NCBI RefSeq assembly: GCF_025363195.1 | Contig: NZ_JANYEK010000018.1 | Span: forward strand, 1-49,129 | Source: Sphingomonas sp. | GTDB taxonomy: Bacteria > Pseudomonadota > Alphaproteobacteria > Sphingomonadales > Sphingomonadaceae | Length of the DNA stretch: 49,129 nucleotides | Direction of reading: 5' to 3' | Shown: piece by piece, positions 32,799 through 41,883 of the stretch | How the letters are laid out: every line of letters begins with the position of its first letter | Position numbering within the stretch: position 1 is the stretch's first letter | Made by a program: the position numbers and the translations under genes | The notes under the pieces: model-generated | The model's input: the letters and a program-made list of their open reading frames with translations, nothing else | Told to the model about the DNA's origin: nothing | The model's database searches: none

Positions 32799-34019
32799 TT
32801 GCACAAGCATCATAACACGCTGGGGTTAGCGACCACCCGTCAGACTGCGACCACCGCAGCCGACATCGCTAAATCTCGGCCGGTTCAGCCGGTCACGCTC
32901 ATTCGTCCGCATGCCGCCGCGCGTGCCGCCCGCTTCTTCGTCGAGAAGTTTCCGGGTCGGTCGCTCTATGCGGTGAAGGCGAACCCCTCGCCGGACCTAA
33001 TCCAGGTCCTGTGGGACAGCGGCATTACGCATTACGATGTTGCCTCGATCGCCGAGGTACGGCTCGTCGCGCGCCTGCTGCCGGACGCGACCCTTTGCTT
33101 CATGCATCCGGTCAAGGCGCCGGAAGCGATCGAAGAAGCGTATTTCACGCACGGCTGCCGGACCTTCAGTCTCGATTCCCTGGAAGAGCTGGACAAGATC
33201 CTGCTCGCGACCAACCACGCGACGGACCTGACGCTCTGCGTTCGCCTGCGGGTGTCGTCGGAACATTCGAAGCTCAGCCTCGCATCAAAGTTCGGCGCGG
33301 CGCCGGGCGAGACCAAGGACTTGCTGTTCCGCGCCCGTCAGGCCGCAGACGCTTTGGGCATCTGCTTCCACGTCGGATCGCAGGCGATGACGCCGGAGGC
33401 TTACGCCAACGCGCTCGAACGCGTCCGCGCGGCGATCGTCGATGCGGCGGTCACGGTCGATGTGATCGACGTTGGCGGCGGCTTCCCGTCCAGCTATCCC
33501 GGCATGGAGCCGCCGCCGCTCGAACGCTATTTCGAGACGATCCACCGCGCGTTCGAATCGCTGCCAGTCAGCTATTCGTCTGAATTGTGGGCCGAACCGG
33601 GCCGCGCTTTGTGCGCCGAGTACAGCTCGCTGATCGTCCGCGTGGAGCGTCGCCGTGGCGACGAACTTTACATCAATGACGGGGCTTATGGCGCGTTGTT
33701 CGATGCCGCGCATATCGGCTGGCGCTTTCCGGTGCAGCACCTCCGCGAACCGGACAGCCACGCCAAGGATATGGCGTTCAGCTTCTACGGCCCGACCTGC
33801 GACGACATGGATCACATGGCCGGCCCGTTCCTGCTTCCTGCCGACACCCAGGCCGGTGAATATATCGAGATTGGCATGCTGGGGGCCTATGGATGCGCCA
33901 TGCGCACCACGTTCAACGGCTTCGGCTCGGATGAAACGGTGATCATGCAGGACGAGCCGATGGTCTCGCTGTACATCGAGGCCGACGAACAGGTCGCCTC
34001 GAACGTCGTCACGCTGTAA
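32799..34019 (+). CDS. speC: Ornithine decarboxylase (alanine-racemase fold, type III)
   Basis: A PLP decarboxylase of about 406 residues that converts ornithine (possibly also lysine) to putrescine. The Schiff-base Lys is in SLYAVKANPS (about residue 60). Further motifs are CFHVGSQAMT, the glycine loop DVGGGFP, WAEPGRALCAE and the cysteine loop GPTCDDMDHM. No ATG fits the N-terminus. The TTG at 32799 is nine bases after a perfect GGAGG and gives a family-like length, so it is chosen. A GTG near 32756 is the alternative. It is followed by the deoxyhypusine-synthase-like gene. The gene symbol follows the eukaryotic-like bacterial ODC usage and is tentative. Confidence 0.88.
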   Translation: MHKHHNTLGLATTRQTATTAADIAKSRPVQPVTLIRPHAAARAARFFVEKFPGRSLYAVKANPSPDLIQVLWDSGITHYDVASIAEVRLVARLLPDATLCFMHPVKAPEAIEEAYFTHGCRTFSLDSLEELDKILLATNHATDLTLCVRLRVSSEHSKLSLASKFGAAPGETKDLLFRARQAADALGICFHVGSQAMTPEAYANALERVRAAIVDAAVTVDVIDVGGGFPSSYPGMEPPPLERYFETIHRAFESLPVSYSSELWAEPGRALCAEYSSLIVRVERRRGDELYINDGAYGALFDAAHIGWRFPVQHLREPDSHAKDMAFSFYGPTCDDMDHMAGPFLLPADTQAGEYIEIGMLGAYGCAMRTTFNGFGSDETVIMQDEPMVSLYIEADEQVASNVVTL

Positions 34020-34045
34020 CAGAAATCCAGCATTCGCTCACCTTC

Positions 34046-34140
34046 CCTCCTTCCGCTCGCGGGAGGGGCCGGGGGAGGGCTTGGAAACACGGGAGCGGCA
34101 CGATTGCCCTCCCCTAACCCCTCCCTCAAGTGGGAGGGGA
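34046..34140. repeat. C/G-rich inverted repeats between ODC and the DHS-like gene
   Basis: CCCCTCCC (34118-34125) and GGGAGGGG (34132-34139) form a hairpin. An upstream block with GGGGGAGGGC (about 34071-34080) can pair with GCCCTCCCC (from 34106). Such CCCTCCCC / GGGAGGGG clusters are typical dispersed sphingomonad repeats. They end 14 bases before the DHS-like start, so they could affect read-through or translation. Confidence 0.5.
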
Positions 34141-34153
34141 ATGAGGAAGAACG

Positions 34154-35203
34154 ATGACCGATACGACCCTTTCGAACCGCAAGGCCGAGCTTCTCTCGAC
34201 CACCGTCGAGCATATCGACATCACCAGCTTCGACGCCCGGCCGATCATCGATGCAATGAAGAAGATGAGTTTCACCAGCCGCGACCTCGGCCGCGCGACC
34301 GACATCTACAACCAGATGCTCGCCGATCCGGACTGCTCGATCTTCCTCGTCATCGCCGGCTCGACCTCGGCTGGCGGCTGCATGGATTTATATGCCGAGC
34401 TGCTGCGCAACAACATGATCGACGGCGTCGTCGCGACGGGCGCGTCGATCGTGGACATGGATTTCTTCGAGGGCCTTGGGCATAAGCATTATCAGGCGCT
34501 GGAAGTGCCGGACGACGACACGCTGCGCTCGCTGCTGATCGACCGCATCTATGATACCTATATCGACGAAGAACAATTGCAGCACGTCGACCACACGATC
34601 TTCGAGATCGCCGAGACGCTGGAACCGCGCGCATATTCGAGCCGCGAATTCATCCGCGAGATGGGCAAATATCTCGTCGAACACGGCAAGAAGGACAATA
34701 GCCTCGTCAAACTGGCCTATGAACACGACGTGCCGATCTTCTGCCCGGCCTTCGTCGATTCCTCGGCCGGCTTCGGCCTCGTCAAGCATCAGGTCGATCG
34801 CGCCAAGGCTGGCAAGCCCTACATGGTGCTCGACGCCATCGCCGATTTCCGCGAACTGACCGAGATCAAGATCAAGGCGGGCGTCACCGGCCTGCTGATG
34901 ATCGGCGGCGGCGTGCCGAAGAACTTCATTCAAGACACAGTCGTCTGCGCCGAGATCCTCGGACACGACGATGTGCAAGTCCATAAATATGCCGTGCAGA
35001 TCACCGTCGCCGATGTGCGCGACGGGGCCTGCTCGTCCTCCACGCTTCAGGAGGCGGCAAGCTGGGGCAAGGTCAATACCGGCATCGAACAGATGGTGTT
35101 CGCCGAGGCCGGATCGGTCATGCCGCTGCTGGCGTCCGACGCCTATCATCGCGGTCTCTGGAAGAACCGCGCCAAGCGCCGCTGGGGCGCCAGTTTCGAC
35201 TGA
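34154..35203 (+). CDS. Deoxyhypusine synthase-like protein (candidate homospermidine synthase)
   Basis: A 349-residue protein of the deoxyhypusine synthase family. NAD-site features LVIAGSTSAGG and DGVVATGASIVD are present. The active-site Lys is K306 in EAASWGKVNTG, in line with the catalytic Lys of eukaryotic DHS. Where eukaryotic DHS has GGG-x2-KHH, this protein has GGGVPKNF. Bacteria lack eIF5A, the DHS substrate, so the reaction must differ. Next to ODC, a role in joining two putrescine units to sym-homospermidine is a reasonable inference. AGGAAGAACG precedes the ATG. Confidence 0.88.
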   Translation: MTDTTLSNRKAELLSTTVEHIDITSFDARPIIDAMKKMSFTSRDLGRATDIYNQMLADPDCSIFLVIAGSTSAGGCMDLYAELLRNNMIDGVVATGASIVDMDFFEGLGHKHYQALEVPDDDTLRSLLIDRIYDTYIDEEQLQHVDHTIFEIAETLEPRAYSSREFIREMGKYLVEHGKKDNSLVKLAYEHDVPIFCPAFVDSSAGFGLVKHQVDRAKAGKPYMVLDAIADFRELTEIKIKAGVTGLLMIGGGVPKNFIQDTVVCAEILGHDDVQVHKYAVQITVADVRDGACSSSTLQEAASWGKVNTGIEQMVFAEAGSVMPLLASDAYHRGLWKNRAKRRWGASFD

Positions 35204-35251
35204 TCGCGAACCGCGTCCCCCTCCCACTGTGGCGGGACAGGGACCGGAGGA

Positions 35252-35464
35252 TCAATGGTGCGCGGCGGTCTGCGCCTTGGCGGCCTTGGCGGCGCGATGA
35301 TGCCCGATGGCGCATCCGGCGGCCGCGCCCAATACGGCATGATGACCGACGACATGCCCCCCCACGCCGCCGACGGCAGCGCCCTTCAGGCAGCCCTTGG
35401 CATCGGCTGGTCCGGCGATTGCCAGGGTTGCGGCGGCAAGTGATACGATGATCGCGAACTTCAT
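35252..35464 (-). CDS. Small secreted glycine-zipper, His/Ala-rich protein
   Basis: A 70-residue protein. Its signal peptide is MKFAIIVSLAAATLAIAGPA, then DAKG. The mature part has GAAVGGVGGHVVGHHAVLGA, a glycine-zipper-like helix with two cysteines, and ends HHRAAKAAKAQTAAHH. CAGGAG lies eight bases ahead of the ATG. Glycine-zipper lipoprotein-like envelope proteins of this size are common in sphingomonads. The role is unknown. Confidence 0.75.
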   Translation of the reverse strand: MKFAIIVSLAAATLAIAGPADAKGCLKGAAVGGVGGHVVGHHAVLGAAAGCAIGHHRAAKAAKAQTAAHH

Positions 35465-35646
35465 GCTATCTTCTCCTGGTGCGACGGCCTTGTCCGGCCA
35501 TCGTCGCATGATGCCCGAGACAACCCGGTCAAAACCCTGAGCATTGCATGACAAATTCGTCATGACGGCGGGTGCTTCATGGCGACAGCCGTTGCCGTTT
35601 CGCCACCATTGGTGCAGCCTGCCGCCAAACAGGAGAGGGCAAGACT

Positions 35647-36078
35647 ATGCACAGCGAAATATTGAAGGCGATCATCGTCCTTGTTGCGTGGACTTTGGTG
35701 ATGTGGGCATGGATGGTCGCGGTGCGCATGCCCGCGCTTAAAAAGGCCGGGATCGACCTATCCAAGGCGCGCGGCGGCCGACCTGGGCAGCTCGACGGCA
35801 TCGTGCCCGACTCCGCGCAATGGCCTGCGCATAATTACATGCATCTGATGGAGCAGCCGACGATCTTCTACGCCTCGGCGCTGGTATTGGCGGTCGCGGG
35901 CGCGGGCAACGGTATCAATGCCTGGATCGCCTGGGCCTATGTCGGTTTGCGCATTGTGCACAGTCTGGTGCAAGCCACGGTGAACAAGATCAGCATCCGT
36001 TTCTCGCTGTTCCTGCTGTCCACACTGGTCCTGATCGCGCAAACGCTCCATGCCGCGATGGTGGTATTCTCCACCTAA
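35647..36078 (+). CDS. MAPEG family membrane protein
   Basis: A 143-residue protein with four hydrophobic helices. It shows features of the MAPEG (membrane-associated, eicosanoid/glutathione metabolism) family, notably AHNYMHLMEQPTIFYASALV and AWAYVGLRIVHSLVQA. In bacteria these are poorly characterised glutathione-transferase-like proteins. AGGAGAGG precedes the ATG at 35647. The stop overlaps the stop of the convergent amidotransferase gene by four bases. Confidence 0.85.
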   Translation: MHSEILKAIIVLVAWTLVMWAWMVAVRMPALKKAGIDLSKARGGRPGQLDGIVPDSAQWPAHNYMHLMEQPTIFYASALVLAVAGAGNGINAWIAWAYVGLRIVHSLVQATVNKISIRFSLFLLSTLVLIAQTLHAAMVVFST

Positions 36079-37961
36079 CCGAACAGCCGCTGCAGCGATC
36101 GTTCCAGCATGACCAACTGCCACAAGGTGCGCCCATGTTCCGCACGTCCCGCGCCGTGGTCGGCAGCGAGCGTTGCGATCGCTGCGGGATTGAACCATTC
36201 GGCCAGCACGCGCGACTTGGCCAGTCGCGCGCCTTCCCCAGCCAGCGCGCCCCGGAACCACGCGCTCACCGGGGTCACGAACCCCATCTTCGACCGGTAC
36301 AATATCTCCCTCGGCAGATGGCGCTCCATCGCGCGTTTCATCAGCCATTTCCCCTGCCCGCCCCGCAACCGCATCGATGCCGGCAGCGAGGCCGCGAATT
36401 CGACCAGTCGGTAATCGAGCAACGGCTCGCGCGCTTCCAGCCCTACGGCCATGCTGGTGCGATCGGTCTTGGTCAGGATGTCGCCGGGCAACCAATGCTG
36501 GAAATCAGCATATTGCGCCCGGTCGATCGCGTCGCGCGCCGGAGCGTCGCGCATGCTAAGAATATAGCGATCCTCGGCCCGGTGACCGCCCAGCGCGTGC
36601 TTTGCTGTACCGGAGAACAGCACGGCCCGCACCTCGGGCGACGTCACCCCGACCGCGCGCGCATAAGCCTCGCCGCCATCCTCGGCCAGCGCGAGAAACG
36701 TGGATTTGGCCCGTAAAGGTCGCGGCGCCCAATCGGCCTTGGGATAAGCCCGACCTAGCGCGCCGAACACTCGCATCCGCAGATGTGCCGGAAGTAGCCC
36801 GCGCACCCGCTCCTCCGCCGCCTGAAATTTGTAGCGGCGATATCCTGCGAAGGCCTCGTCCGCGCCATCGCCCGATAGCGCCACCGTGACCTGTTCGCGA
36901 GCGAGTTCGCACACCCGGTAGGTGGCCAGCGCGGAGGCATCGGCGAACGGCTCGTCGAACGCCGCGACCAACGTGTCGATCACCGCGAAATCGTCTGGCG
37001 CCACCACGCGCTCGCGGTGATCCGTGGCGAAACGCGCTGCAACCTGCGCCGCATAGCAACGCTCGTCATGGCCAGTTTCTTGGAAACCGATCGTACAGGT
37101 CTTCACCGCCCTGCCCGACGCCTCGGCCATCAAGGCGACCACCGCCGAGCTATCGACCCCGCCCGACAAGAATGCCCCTAGCGGCACATCCGACACCATG
37201 CGCGACCGCACGGCGGTTCGCATCAACGCGACCAGTTCTTCTTCAAGCGCCTTCACCGATCCGTTCGCCCGCCGCGAAAAATCCACGCCCCACCAACGGG
37301 ACGGCGCAGGCATCGGCTTGCCGCGCTCGATCAGGAGCGCATGCCCCGCCGCCAGCTTCTTCACGCCCGAGATGATACAGGCATCGTCAGGCACATAGCC
37401 AAACGCCATGAAGTCTTCGATCGCGCGGACATCCGGTTCGCGCCGCAACAACGGATGCGCGAGCAGCCCCTTCAATTCGGACGCGAACGCCACGCCACCA
37501 TCCGACAGCTCGGCATAATGTAACGGCTTCACACCCAACCGGTCGCGCGCCAGGAACAGGCATTGCCGCCGCGCATCGTGCAACGCGAAGGCGAACATGC
37601 CGTTCAGCCGCTCCAGCATCGCCGGGCCCCACGCGTTCCAGCCGTGCAACAACACCTCGGTATCGCCCGAGGTGACGAACACCGCGCCCTGCGCCTGCAG
37701 CTCGGCGCGCAGTTCGGCGAAATTATAGATCTCGCCATTGTAGGTGACGGTCAGCGCGCCGTCCGCGCTCGCCATCGGCTGCGGCGATCCGGCAAGGTCG
37801 ATGATCGCCAGGCGGCGATGTCCGAGCCCAACGCCCGGCGCGGTCCACACGCCCGACCCATCCGGCCCGCGATGCGCCTGCGCATCCGCCATCGCCCGGA
37901 TCCGCGCCGGATCGACCGGCTTGGGCGTAGCGGGATAATAGAGACCGGCGATGCCGCACAT
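36075..37961 (-). CDS. XrtA-system asparagine synthase-type amidotransferase
   Basis: A 628-residue class II glutamine amidotransferase/asparagine synthase. The nucleophile is Cys2 (MCGIAGLYYP), the glutaminase loop is RGPDGSGVW and the ATP-pyrophosphatase loop is FLSGGVDSSAVV. ALSGDGADEAFAGYRRYKF and EAREPLLDYRLVEFA are typical. In exosortase A exopolysaccharide loci this subfamily (TIGR03108) is a standard member and probably amidates a sugar acid or precursor. It is the last gene of the locus. A REPIN-like repeat separates it from xrtA. Confidence 0.9.
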   Translation of the reverse strand: MCGIAGLYYPATPKPVDPARIRAMADAQAHRGPDGSGVWTAPGVGLGHRRLAIIDLAGSPQPMASADGALTVTYNGEIYNFAELRAELQAQGAVFVTSGDTEVLLHGWNAWGPAMLERLNGMFAFALHDARRQCLFLARDRLGVKPLHYAELSDGGVAFASELKGLLAHPLLRREPDVRAIEDFMAFGYVPDDACIISGVKKLAAGHALLIERGKPMPAPSRWWGVDFSRRANGSVKALEEELVALMRTAVRSRMVSDVPLGAFLSGGVDSSAVVALMAEASGRAVKTCTIGFQETGHDERCYAAQVAARFATDHRERVVAPDDFAVIDTLVAAFDEPFADASALATYRVCELAREQVTVALSGDGADEAFAGYRRYKFQAAEERVRGLLPAHLRMRVFGALGRAYPKADWAPRPLRAKSTFLALAEDGGEAYARAVGVTSPEVRAVLFSGTAKHALGGHRAEDRYILSMRDAPARDAIDRAQYADFQHWLPGDILTKTDRTSMAVGLEAREPLLDYRLVEFAASLPASMRLRGGQGKWLMKRAMERHLPREILYRSKMGFVTPVSAWFRGALAGEGARLAKSRVLAEWFNPAAIATLAADHGAGRAEHGRTLWQLVMLERSLQRLFG

Positions 37962-37973
37962 GACTTCAAGCTA

Positions 37974-38068
37974 CCGTTCGTGCTGAGCCGATCGAAGGAC
38001 CGCTCTTCTCCGCAGTCGTAGATAGAAAGAACAACGCTTCGACAAGCTCGGCACGCCGAGCCGAACGG
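37974..38068. repeat. Two-armed palindromic (REPIN-like) element between xrtA and amidotransferase gene
   Basis: Left arm 37974-37998 (CCGTTCGTGCTGAGCC, then GATCGAAGG) and right arm 38037-38068 (CTTCGACAAGCTCGGC ... CCGAACGG) are inverted copies. The right arm also contains a nested palindrome GGCACGCCGAGCC. It is the third copy of the family in this window (others at 3874-3957 and 11466-11555). Confidence 0.75.
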
Positions 38069-38075
38069 ACCGCGA

Positions 38076-39608
38076 TCAGTTCATCCCCGCCGCCCGGTCC
38101 GCGAGACGGTCGATCGGTCCCAAGGCCGCGACGAACCGCGCCATCGCCGCCCGCGCATCCACGCCCGGCATCACTTCAGCCGAAACATGCATCGCCACGG
38201 CGCGCTGCGGGCCGCCGAGCAGCTTCGCCTTCAGCGTTTCCAGCTTCACGATCTTCTCGTCATGCGTCAGGACATCGCCGACCACATACCAGGTCGCTAC
38301 CTGACGCTCGATCGGCCCCGGCGCGGTGATGCGCATCGCCGATCCGCCCGCCAGATCGGGTAGATCGTCCACCCGCACCCAGATATCGTCTTGCTTGAGC
38401 ACACCGATGCCGAACGACACCAACTCCTTGCCCTCGCGCTGGCTGCCATAGACCGCCATCGCCAGATCGACCGCCGCGCCCGTGCCGTCACTATAGCGCC
38501 CGATCAGGAAATGATCCGCACCGGGATAATGCGGCGTCCACGCCGCCCGCACGCTCATGGGCGCGCGGTGCCAGCCAGGCACTTCCGGCAAGGTGATGGC
38601 GTCAGGCAACACCTGCGCCCGCCCCGCGATCGCGCCAGACCAAGCCACGAACACCCCGACCACCGTCAGCGTCAGCGCGCCCGCCAACAGCAGATCGATC
38701 CGCCACTTAGGCACCGTCTGCAGCATGGCAGGATCGAACACCGCGTCATCCGGCGCACGATCGAACCAGCGCCAGCCGATCGCGATTACCGCCGCCATCA
38801 CCAGTCCGAAGAACACCCAGCCATAGACGATATGGTCGAGCCCGGTCGCCCGTTCGACCGACGTCAGATGCGCGACATAGATCGTCCCGAACGCCCGCAG
38901 GCCATTGGCGACCACCGGCACGACCAGCGCCACGACCATGAAGATCGCGCGCCGCGCCCGGGAAACGAAGCAGACGTTAGCGACCAACGTGCCATATGCG
39001 ATCATCGCGATGACGAACTTCGCACCCGAACACGCCTCTGCCACTTCGAAATAGCCGTTGGGGATGGTGATCAGCACCCCGTCTACCACCGCCGGAACAC
39101 CGACTAGATGCAGCAGCGGCATCGTCATGGCGACGGTGATCGTCTGGAGCGGGCCTTCCAGACCCTCCCCGAATGGAACGAGGAACACGGCGTACGCCAA
39201 GGGAAACAGCAGGCCACGCGCAACATTGGGTCCGAGCAACGTCACCACTGCGCCTTGCACCATCATCACGACGCCGAGTTGCCGCGCGAACGCGACGCTC
39301 GACGCATCGCCCAATAGCCAGCCAAACCCGCCGACCCCGACCAGAGCGAGCCCCGGCGCCCACGCCACCGGCGTCAATTCGGTCAATTGCTCGCGCCGCT
39401 GCCATACCAACCAGGCAATGACGGGGCCGATGAACAGGCAATGCCCGAACGTCGTGCTCGTCCACCAGATATGCAGCAGATCGCCGACGTCGCCGCGGAA
39501 CACCGTCAGCAACACCGCCGACACCCCTGCGAGAACCGCAAGGTGCCTACGCCAATTCGCGCTTCCCGTGACGGGGACGAAATCTGTGGCGCGAACGGCG
39601 ATCGTCAT
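38076..39608 (-). CDS. xrtA: Exosortase A fused to EpsI domain
   Basis: A 510-residue membrane protein. The N-terminal exosortase (about residues 20-290, seven or eight helices) has the catalytic triad C193 (EACSGAKF), R238 (NGLRAFG) and H259 (GLDHIVYGW). After a helix near residue 310 comes an EpsI-type periplasmic domain (DUF3485) of about 170 residues. XrtA recognises PEP-CTERM signals, cleaving and anchoring proteins. No PEP-CTERM protein is encoded in this window. It starts by overlapping the stop of the glycosyltransferase gene (ATGA). Confidence 0.93.
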   Translation of the reverse strand: MTIAVRATDFVPVTGSANWRRHLAVLAGVSAVLLTVFRGDVGDLLHIWWTSTTFGHCLFIGPVIAWLVWQRREQLTELTPVAWAPGLALVGVGGFGWLLGDASSVAFARQLGVVMMVQGAVVTLLGPNVARGLLFPLAYAVFLVPFGEGLEGPLQTITVAMTMPLLHLVGVPAVVDGVLITIPNGYFEVAEACSGAKFVIAMIAYGTLVANVCFVSRARRAIFMVVALVVPVVANGLRAFGTIYVAHLTSVERATGLDHIVYGWVFFGLVMAAVIAIGWRWFDRAPDDAVFDPAMLQTVPKWRIDLLLAGALTLTVVGVFVAWSGAIAGRAQVLPDAITLPEVPGWHRAPMSVRAAWTPHYPGADHFLIGRYSDGTGAAVDLAMAVYGSQREGKELVSFGIGVLKQDDIWVRVDDLPDLAGGSAMRITAPGPIERQVATWYVVGDVLTHDEKIVKLETLKAKLLGGPQRAVAMHVSAEVMPGVDARAAMARFVAALGPIDRLADRAAGMN

Positions 39609-40810
39609 GCGGCGGTGCGCTCCGCGGCAGGTTCGGCCAGGACCGTGCCGAGAATTGCGTCCAGCGGTGCCAGCCGAGCCTCCCAGCTGTACCGCCGCTT
39701 CACCTGCTCCCGCGCGGCGCGCCCGAGCGCGATTGCCGCGACAGGATCGGCCAGTAGCCCGACGATCTGTTCGGTAATTTCGGCGGCCGTATCGCCGACT
39801 GCGATCGTATCCTTGTGATCGATCCCTTCAGCGGCGGGGGCCGAGGCGACCACCGGACGGGCCATCGCCATCGCCTCGAGCACCTTGTTCTGCACGCCCC
39901 GCGCCATTTTCAGCGGCGCGACCACGACCGACGCCGCCGCCAGCCAACCGCGCACGTCCGCCACCTCACCGGTGACGATCACACCCGGCTGCTTGGCCAG
40001 CGCGTGCACCGCATCGGTCGGTGCGCGGCCGACGATGGCGAAGCTTACGCCGGGATTCGCGGCACGCACCGACGGCAGGATCGCCGTGACGAACCAGGTC
40101 ACCGCCTCGATGTTCGGGCGGTAATTCATCTGCCCCGTAAACACGATTATCGGACCCGAGACATCTGCGCGGTCGAACGTTGCAACAGGATCGAAAAAAT
40201 CCGTATCGATCCCGTTCTCTATCGCGAACACCCGGTCCGCCCCGCTGTCCCGTCGGAACAGGGCCACCTCGGCATGGCTGACGAACAGGCTGGCCGTGGC
40301 CCGCCCCGCCACCTCAGCCTCATAGGCGGCGAGCAGCCGTCCCTCACGCCGCATCAGCCAGCCCATCGGCCCGGTTTGCGTCTTGCCGTAATCGGCGAAC
40401 TTTGCCGAATCCATATCGACGAAATCCATGATAACGCGCGCCTGCGTGTCCGCAGGGATGTATTGCGCCATCTGGCTCGAAAAGACGTAGATCGTATCGA
40501 TGTCGCGCGCGGCGAGCACATCGGCCACCGCCTGCCCCACCGCCACATTCTCAAACGCGGTCAGCGACACCGGCTTGCGAGCGATCAGCGCCTGGATCGC
40601 CGCCACCGCGCGCGACTTTGCGCGCCACACGATGGCAGTCCGATCTGTCAGTCCGTTTTCGCGTCCGATATCGCGCACATCGTCGGCGAAGGCGACCAAG
40701 TGAACGCGTTTGCGCGCTGCCAGGAATTTCAGGATGTTGAAACCGCGGATTTTGTCTCCACGATCGGGCGGATACGGGACGCGGTGCGCCAGGAACAGGA
40801 TGTCGCCCAT
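39605..40810 (-). CDS. XrtA-system glycosyltransferase (GT4-like)
   Basis: A 401-residue GT-B glycosyltransferase. N-terminal LFLAHRVPYPPDRGDKIRGF is the hallmark of the TIGR03087 PEP-CTERM/XrtA subfamily. IIVFTGQMNYRPNIEAVTWF begins the C-terminal domain. APLKMARGVQNKVLEAMA carries the nucleotide-sugar-binding Glu. It probably adds a sugar to the exopolysaccharide repeat. The ATG at 40810 overlaps the FemAB stop. Confidence 0.9.
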   Translation of the reverse strand: MGDILFLAHRVPYPPDRGDKIRGFNILKFLAARKRVHLVAFADDVRDIGRENGLTDRTAIVWRAKSRAVAAIQALIARKPVSLTAFENVAVGQAVADVLAARDIDTIYVFSSQMAQYIPADTQARVIMDFVDMDSAKFADYGKTQTGPMGWLMRREGRLLAAYEAEVAGRATASLFVSHAEVALFRRDSGADRVFAIENGIDTDFFDPVATFDRADVSGPIIVFTGQMNYRPNIEAVTWFVTAILPSVRAANPGVSFAIVGRAPTDAVHALAKQPGVIVTGEVADVRGWLAAASVVVAPLKMARGVQNKVLEAMAMARPVVASAPAAEGIDHKDTIAVGDTAAEITEQIVGLLADPVAAIALGRAAREQVKRRYSWEARLAPLDAILGTVLAEPAAERTAA

Positions 40811-41883
40811 CAGCCCAGCCCTTTGGCGATGTGCGGCCCGACTCCATTCGCCAGCCACAATGGCAGTTTCTTCCACAGCGCGATCTTGGCCTGATAGCGC
40901 GGGTTGAGCGGATTGATCTCGCGCGGGGCCTGCCCGTCGCCGGCGCGCTTGGCATAGGCCAAGGGCACGCCCTCGAAACCCCAATTCTTCTTGAACGCGG
41001 CCGGTCCGGTGCCAGCCTTGGACCGCCCGAAATCGAACCGCGTACACCCTTTCGCTCGCGCATGCGCCATCAGTGCGAAATACATCCGGTCATTGGCGCG
41101 TAAGGCGCGCGCCGCCGCCGTGCCGCCACCCCAATAGGGGTAGGCCGTAGAGTTGAAATACAGGCTGAGAACACTGGCTTGCGGCTTGCCATTGGCGCTG
41201 ACGGTCAGGATATCGGCTTCGTTGCCGAACTCCGCCAGAACTTCCAGGAACAACCGCGCCGGGAACACTGGCGTACCGAGGTTGCGCACGGATTCAGCGT
41301 ACACTGCATAATGCGCCCGCGCCGCCGCGGCATCGCGACCCACCGCAACGTCCAGGTCGAAGCCCAGGCTCTTGCGCACTTCCGCCCGCTGCTTGCGCGG
41401 GATCGCCAGCAATTCCGCCGCGTCGTCCTGCGCCAGATCGCGGACGAAGCCCAGATAGGTGCTGTCGTCGCGCAGCCATTCCGGACCCTCCGCCGGCCCA
41501 CCGCGCAACTCGAGCGTCGGGCAGCGTAGTTCCTGCGCCAGCGCCCAAGCGGCCTCGCCCAATTGCCGCACTGCTGCCGGGTCACGCGCCAATATGCCGC
41601 CATCCACAGCAAAACCGTTCGACACCAGCGCGCGTCCGAACAGAGGCGATGAAATCTCGGTCATCGGCAACAGCCCGGCAAGAGATCCATCCGCCCGTTC
41701 GGCCACCAGCGTATGGCTTGCATGCCCACAAGCCCGTGCCACCGCGATGCTCCAAGCCGGCAAATGGAACGGCGTCGCTCCCGGTTGCAACCGCACCCAA
41801 TTGTCGATCCGCGCACGTTCACCTGCATCGCGCAGATCGGCGAAGCGAAGGGCTAGCGGGGTATTGAACAGCATCATGTTCAT
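40810..41883 (-). CDS. XrtA-system FemAB-like acyltransferase
   Basis: A 357-residue protein with two GNAT-like halves, of the FemAB group (TIGR03019) that accompanies XrtA loci. ATPFHLPAWSIAVARACG starts the core and FDFGRSKAGTGPAAFKKNWG is near the end. Related enzymes transfer aminoacyl groups to peptidoglycan precursors. Here acylation of a polysaccharide or protein is supposed. The ATG at 41883 overlaps the deacetylase stop (ATGA). Confidence 0.88.
   Translation of the reverse strand: MNMMLFNTPLALRFADLRDAGERARIDNWVRLQPGATPFHLPAWSIAVARACGHASHTLVAERADGSLAGLLPMTEISSPLFGRALVSNGFAVDGGILARDPAAVRQLGEAAWALAQELRCPTLELRGGPAEGPEWLRDDSTYLGFVRDLAQDDAAELLAIPRKQRAEVRKSLGFDLDVAVGRDAAAARAHYAVYAESVRNLGTPVFPARLFLEVLAEFGNEADILTVSANGKPQASVLSLYFNSTAYPYWGGGTAAARALRANDRMYFALMAHARAKGCTRFDFGRSKAGTGPAAFKKNWGFEGVPLAYAKRAGDGQAPREINPLNPRYQAKIALWKKLPLWLANGVGPHIAKGLG

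Noticed and set aside
34046..34140. C/G-rich hairpins considered as a CRISPR array or terminator
   Set aside because: There are no regular repeat-spacer units and no T-run. Treated as dispersed repeats only.
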